Part shown: piece after piece, positions 36,740 to 39,139 of the stretch | How positions within the stretch are numbered: position 1 is the first letter of the stretch | Layout: the number at the start of each line of letters is the position of its first letter | Assembly (NCBI GenBank): GCA_900314605.1 | Contig: OMVX01000014.1 | Span: 1 to 39,139 of the forward strand | DNA length: 39,139 bases | Source of the DNA: an uncultured Methanobrevibacter sp. | GTDB lineage: Archaea > Methanobacteriota > Methanobacteria > Methanobacteriales > Methanobacteriaceae | Reading direction: 5' to 3' | Made by a program: the position numbers and the translations under genes | Notes under the pieces: model-generated | The model's input: only the letters and a program-made list of their open reading frames with translations | Database searches by the model: none | What the model was told of the DNA's origin: nothing

Positions 36740-37042
36740 GTATAGATTGGATTTTTCCAATCTTTTACTTTATTTTTTTTTAAATAATTTAAAATTTTAT
36801 TAATTAATATCTAATATGAAATAAACTTATTTTTAATAAATTTTCTAGGTTTTTACTAATTTTTTAAAACATTTTACTATTTTTTAACATAATATTAATA
36901 TAAGTTAAAATAAATATAATATAATATTTAATATAGTAATAATATGGTATTATTTTAATTTAAATCATATTTTTAACTTAATTTTAATATAATAAATTCA
37001 CTATATATTTTATTGTTATTTAAAAGTTTTAGGAGCATATTA
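36740..37042. other. 303-bp intergenic region between hdrA and glyA
   Basis: After the hdrA terminator the sequence is A/T-rich, with no ORF or RNA gene seen. A TATA-like stretch (TATATATT at 37002-37009) lies about 35-40 bases before the glyA ATG and is the likely promoter. AGGAGC at 37031-37036 is the glyA ribosome-binding sequence. Confidence 0.45.
36744..36780 (+). terminator. Stem-loop and T-tract terminator after hdrA
   Basis: AGATTGG (36744-36750) and CCAATCT (36757-36763) form a perfect 7-bp stem with a six-base loop. T-rich sequence ending in a T8 run follows directly. It starts four bases after the hdrA stop codon. The structure looks like a classic intrinsic terminator, and oligo-T tracts are known to be enough for archaeal RNA polymerase. 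It is by far the clearest terminator in the window. Confidence 0.7.
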
Positions 37043-38311
37043 ATGTCAAATCAAAAATATATAACTCAATTTCAGACTTCTATGAAAAATCATAATGATT
37101 GGATGAAAAATAGTATAAATCTTATTGCAAGTGAAAATATAACCAGTCAAGATGTACATACAGCAATGGTTTCAGATTTAGCTCATAGATATGGTGAAGG
37201 TAAATCACATGAAAGATTATATGAAGGATGTAAGTATATTGATGAAATAGAAGATTTAACTATGGAATTAAATAAAAAATTATTTAATGCTAAATATGTT
37301 GATGTTAGAACCATATCTGGTGTAACTGCTAATTTAGCTGCATTTTTTGGATTTACAAATTATGGAGATAAATTAATGGCATTAGAAGTACCGTTCGGGG
37401 GACATATTTCACATGCTGGTGTAAGTGCTGCAGGTATTCATGGTTTAAACACTATTTCTCATCCATTTAATCCAGATATAATGAATATTGATATTGATAA
37501 AATGCAAAAAAAGATTATAGAGGAAAAACCAAAAGCTGTTCTTTTTGGTGGAAGTTTATTTTTATTCCCTCACCCTATTCAAGAAGCTCGTGAAGCAGCT
37601 GATGAAGTTGGAGCTAAAATATTTTATGACGGAGCTCATGTTTTAGGTCTTATTGCTGGTGGCCAATTCCAAGATCCTTTAAAAGAAGGTGCAGATTTAT
37701 TGATGGGAAGTACACATAAATCTTATCCTGGTACACAAGGTGGAATGATTATATATGATAATGAGGAATATAGAGACATAATTGATGATGCTGTTTTCCC
37801 TGGAGTAGTGAGTAATTATCATTTTCACCATATAGCTGGATTAGGTATTGCTGCAGCGGAAATGTTAGAATTTGGTGAAGATTATGCAAAACAAATTATC
37901 AAAAATGCTCAGGCATTAGCTCAAAGTTTATATGAGTTAGGTTTCAATGTATTATGTGAAGATTTAGGATTTACTGAGTCACATCAAGTAGTTATGGATG
38001 TTTCAGATATTAAAAGTGCAAGTGTGCTTTCAAAACAATTAGAAAGTAACAATATTATATTAAACAAAAATCTTCTTCCATGGGATGATGTAAATAATAG
38101 TGATAATCCATCTGGTATTAGAATTGGTACATCAGAAATTACAAGAAGAGGAATGAAAGAAAAAGAAATGTCTGAAGTAGCTGAATTTATTAAAAAAGTT
38201 GCTATGGATGATAAAGATGTTACTTCTGAAGTAAGTGAATATATGTCAGATTATACTACAGTTCATTATGCATTTAATGAATCTGATGCTTATAATTATA
38301 TTCAATTCTAA
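37043..38311 (+). CDS. glyA: Serine hydroxymethyltransferase
   Basis: This 422-residue PLP enzyme interconverts serine and glycine, passing the one-carbon unit to a pterin; in methanogens the carrier is tetrahydromethanopterin. [34 protein letters not shown], and [13 protein letters not shown] with the PLP lysine at 226 identify it. The C-terminal region has [19 protein letters not shown]. Length is that of archaeal GlyA. The ATG at 37043 is preferred because AGGAGC lies eight bases upstream; the frame stays open upstream, but those codons overlap the likely promoter. It is followed 69 bases later by a flavoprotein gene, possibly in the same transcript. Confidence 0.96.
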   Translation: MSNQKYITQFQTSMKNHNDWMKNSINLIASENITSQDVHTAMVSDLAHRYGEGKSHERLYEGCKYIDEIEDLTMELNKKLFNAKYVDVRTISGVTANLAAFFGFTNYGDKLMALEVPFGGHISHAGVSAAGIHGLNTISHPFNPDIMNIDIDKMQKKIIEEKPKAVLFGGSLFLFPHPIQEAREAADEVGAKIFYDGAHVLGLIAGGQFQDPLKEGADLLMGSTHKSYPGTQGGMIIYDNEEYRDIIDDAVFPGVVSNYHFHHIAGLGIAAAEMLEFGEDYAKQIIKNAQALAQSLYELGFNVLCEDLGFTESHQVVMDVSDIKSASVLSKQLESNNIILNKNLLPWDDVNNSDNPSGIRIGTSEITRRGMKEKEMSEVAEFIKKVAMDDKDVTSEVSEYMSDYTTVHYAFNESDAYNYIQF

Positions 38312-38380
38312 ATCTTTTATTTATATTGTGATTCTATTTTTATTTTTTAAAAATCATTTAATATTTTTTTAGGAGATAAT

Positions 38381-39088
38381 ATGCGAATAGTTTTTGCCTT
38401 TACCGGAGCAGGACACTTACTTAAAGAAAGTGTAGAGATATATGAAAAACTTGCTAAAGACCATGAAGTTACTGTTTTATTATCTAATGCTAGTTATGAA
38501 GTATTAAAAATGTACGGTCTTTATGAAAGGGTAGAAAAGCATACAGGTGCTAGATATTGTGAATTAGAAACAGATTCTAATCAAAAATATAGTTTTCCAA
38601 TAACCGGTAGATTGTCTCTTGGAAATTATGATTTGTTAATTGTATCTCCTACAACAGCAAATACAGTTGCAAAAATTGTATATGGAATATCAGATACTCT
38701 TGTAACAAATGCAGTTGCTCAAGCAGGAAAAGGTAGAGTACCTACATTAATTGTTCCGGTTGATATAAATCCTGGAGATGTTGATACGGTTTTACCATCT
38801 AAATTAGATCTTTTAAAATGTGAAAAATGTGAATCATGTACATCAGCAGAAGTTTGCCCTGAAAATGCAATTATTCCGCATAAGGAAATATCACTGTTAA
38901 ACTGTGTAGGTTGCAAATTATGTAAAGATTCATGTCCTTATGATGCAATTTCAGTTGGTCAAATAATCCAATTACATATGAGAGACATTGATATTGAAAA
39001 TACTAATAAACTAAAAGAAATGGAATTAATCACTGTTTTAGAACATCCAAATAAAATAGTTCCTTATATTAAAGATAATATTCTTTAA
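38381..39088 (+). CDS. Archaeal flavoprotein-ferredoxin (AfpA/DmrB-like)
   Basis: This 235-residue protein joins an FMN-binding flavoprotein domain (1-~140) to a C-terminal ferredoxin domain. The flavin domain begins RIVFAFTGAGHLLKES and carries LLIVSPTTANTVAKIVYGISD, typical of the archaeoflavoprotein / dihydromethanopterin reductase (DmrB) group. The ferredoxin part has CEKCESCTSAEVCPENAI and CVGCKLCKDSCPYDAI, two 4Fe-4S sites. DmrB of Methanosarcina reduces dihydromethanopterin to the active cofactor, which would suit its place beside glyA, a pterin-dependent enzyme. AfpA, an electron-transfer flavoprotein, is the alternative. RBS AGGAGAT precedes the ATG. Confidence 0.8.
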   Translation: MRIVFAFTGAGHLLKESVEIYEKLAKDHEVTVLLSNASYEVLKMYGLYERVEKHTGARYCELETDSNQKYSFPITGRLSLGNYDLLIVSPTTANTVAKIVYGISDTLVTNAVAQAGKGRVPTLIVPVDINPGDVDTVLPSKLDLLKCEKCESCTSAEVCPENAIIPHKEISLLNCVGCKLCKDSCPYDAISVGQIIQLHMRDIDIENTNKLKEMELITVLEHPNKIVPYIKDNIL

Positions 39089-39139
39089 TTTATTATAAAT
39101 TCAATGACAAAATTTTAAATTAATTTTTTATTTAATTAA

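Noticed and set aside
1-39139. tRNA, rRNA or other GC-rich RNA genes
   Set aside because: In a genome this AT-rich stable RNAs appear as GC-rich islands; I saw no such island or cloverleaf-like sequence in the intergenic regions.

Overview
The window looks like chromosome of a low-GC (very AT-rich) methanogenic archaeon of the order Methanobacteriales, most like Methanobrevibacter. The evidence is the heterodisulfide reductase subunit HdrA, a methanogenesis-marker-type protein, archaeal RadA and multi-OB-fold RPA, an archaeal lumazine synthase and archaeal-type glyA. Start sites show short AGAGGT / GGTGA ribosome-binding sequences and TATA-like boxes. The genus is an inference from base composition and gene content.

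Layout. 1-6.9 kb: glycosyltransferases (one on minus, then a coiled-coil protein, a two-domain glycosyltransferase and a membrane glycosyltransferase on plus), with a gene-poor 1.25-kb stretch holding decayed coding sequence. 6.9-8.7 kb (minus): methanogenesis-marker-11-like protein, ribH and an overlooked 29-residue membrane peptide. 8.8-12.8 kb: UDP-glucose dehydrogenase and dTDP-rhamnose reductase (minus), diverging from a UDP-ManNAc-dehydrogenase-type gene (plus). 12.8-13.6 kb: a decayed gene on minus and low-complexity DNA. 13.6-14.7 kb: a glycosyltransferase. 14.9-17.7 kb: leuC-leuD-leuB. 17.8-20.4 kb: rfbA-rfbC-rfbB (dTDP-rhamnose). 20.5-29.5 kb: a surface-polymer assembly and export cluster. 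30-39 kb: rpa, radA, an auxin-efflux-type carrier, hdrA, glyA and a flavoprotein-ferredoxin.

How the genes fit together. The window encodes nucleotide sugars (dTDP-rhamnose, UDP-glucuronate, probably UDP-ManNAc-uronate), a membrane enzyme that starts a polyprenyl-phosphate-linked glycan, several GT-A glycosyltransferases, a TagB/TagF-like polyol-phosphate transferase, and a two-gene ABC exporter of the O-antigen/teichoic-acid type. Together these suggest an anionic, rhamnose- and uronate-containing surface polymer with a possible polyol-phosphate component.

The most unusual gene is the exporter ATPase at 21429-24521. It is a 1030-residue fusion of an asparagine-synthetase-like domain, a probable beta-sandwich region, a charged coiled coil and a Wzt/TagH-like ABC ATPase. 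Its synthetase part lacks the usual catalytic cysteine and the PP-loop aspartate, so it may be a recognition module rather than an active ligase. The surface-polymer genes appear to interrupt a housekeeping block (ribH, leu genes, rpa, radA, hdrA) that I recall, unchecked, as being close together in Methanothermobacter.

No rRNA, tRNA, CRISPR array or intact insertion sequence was seen.
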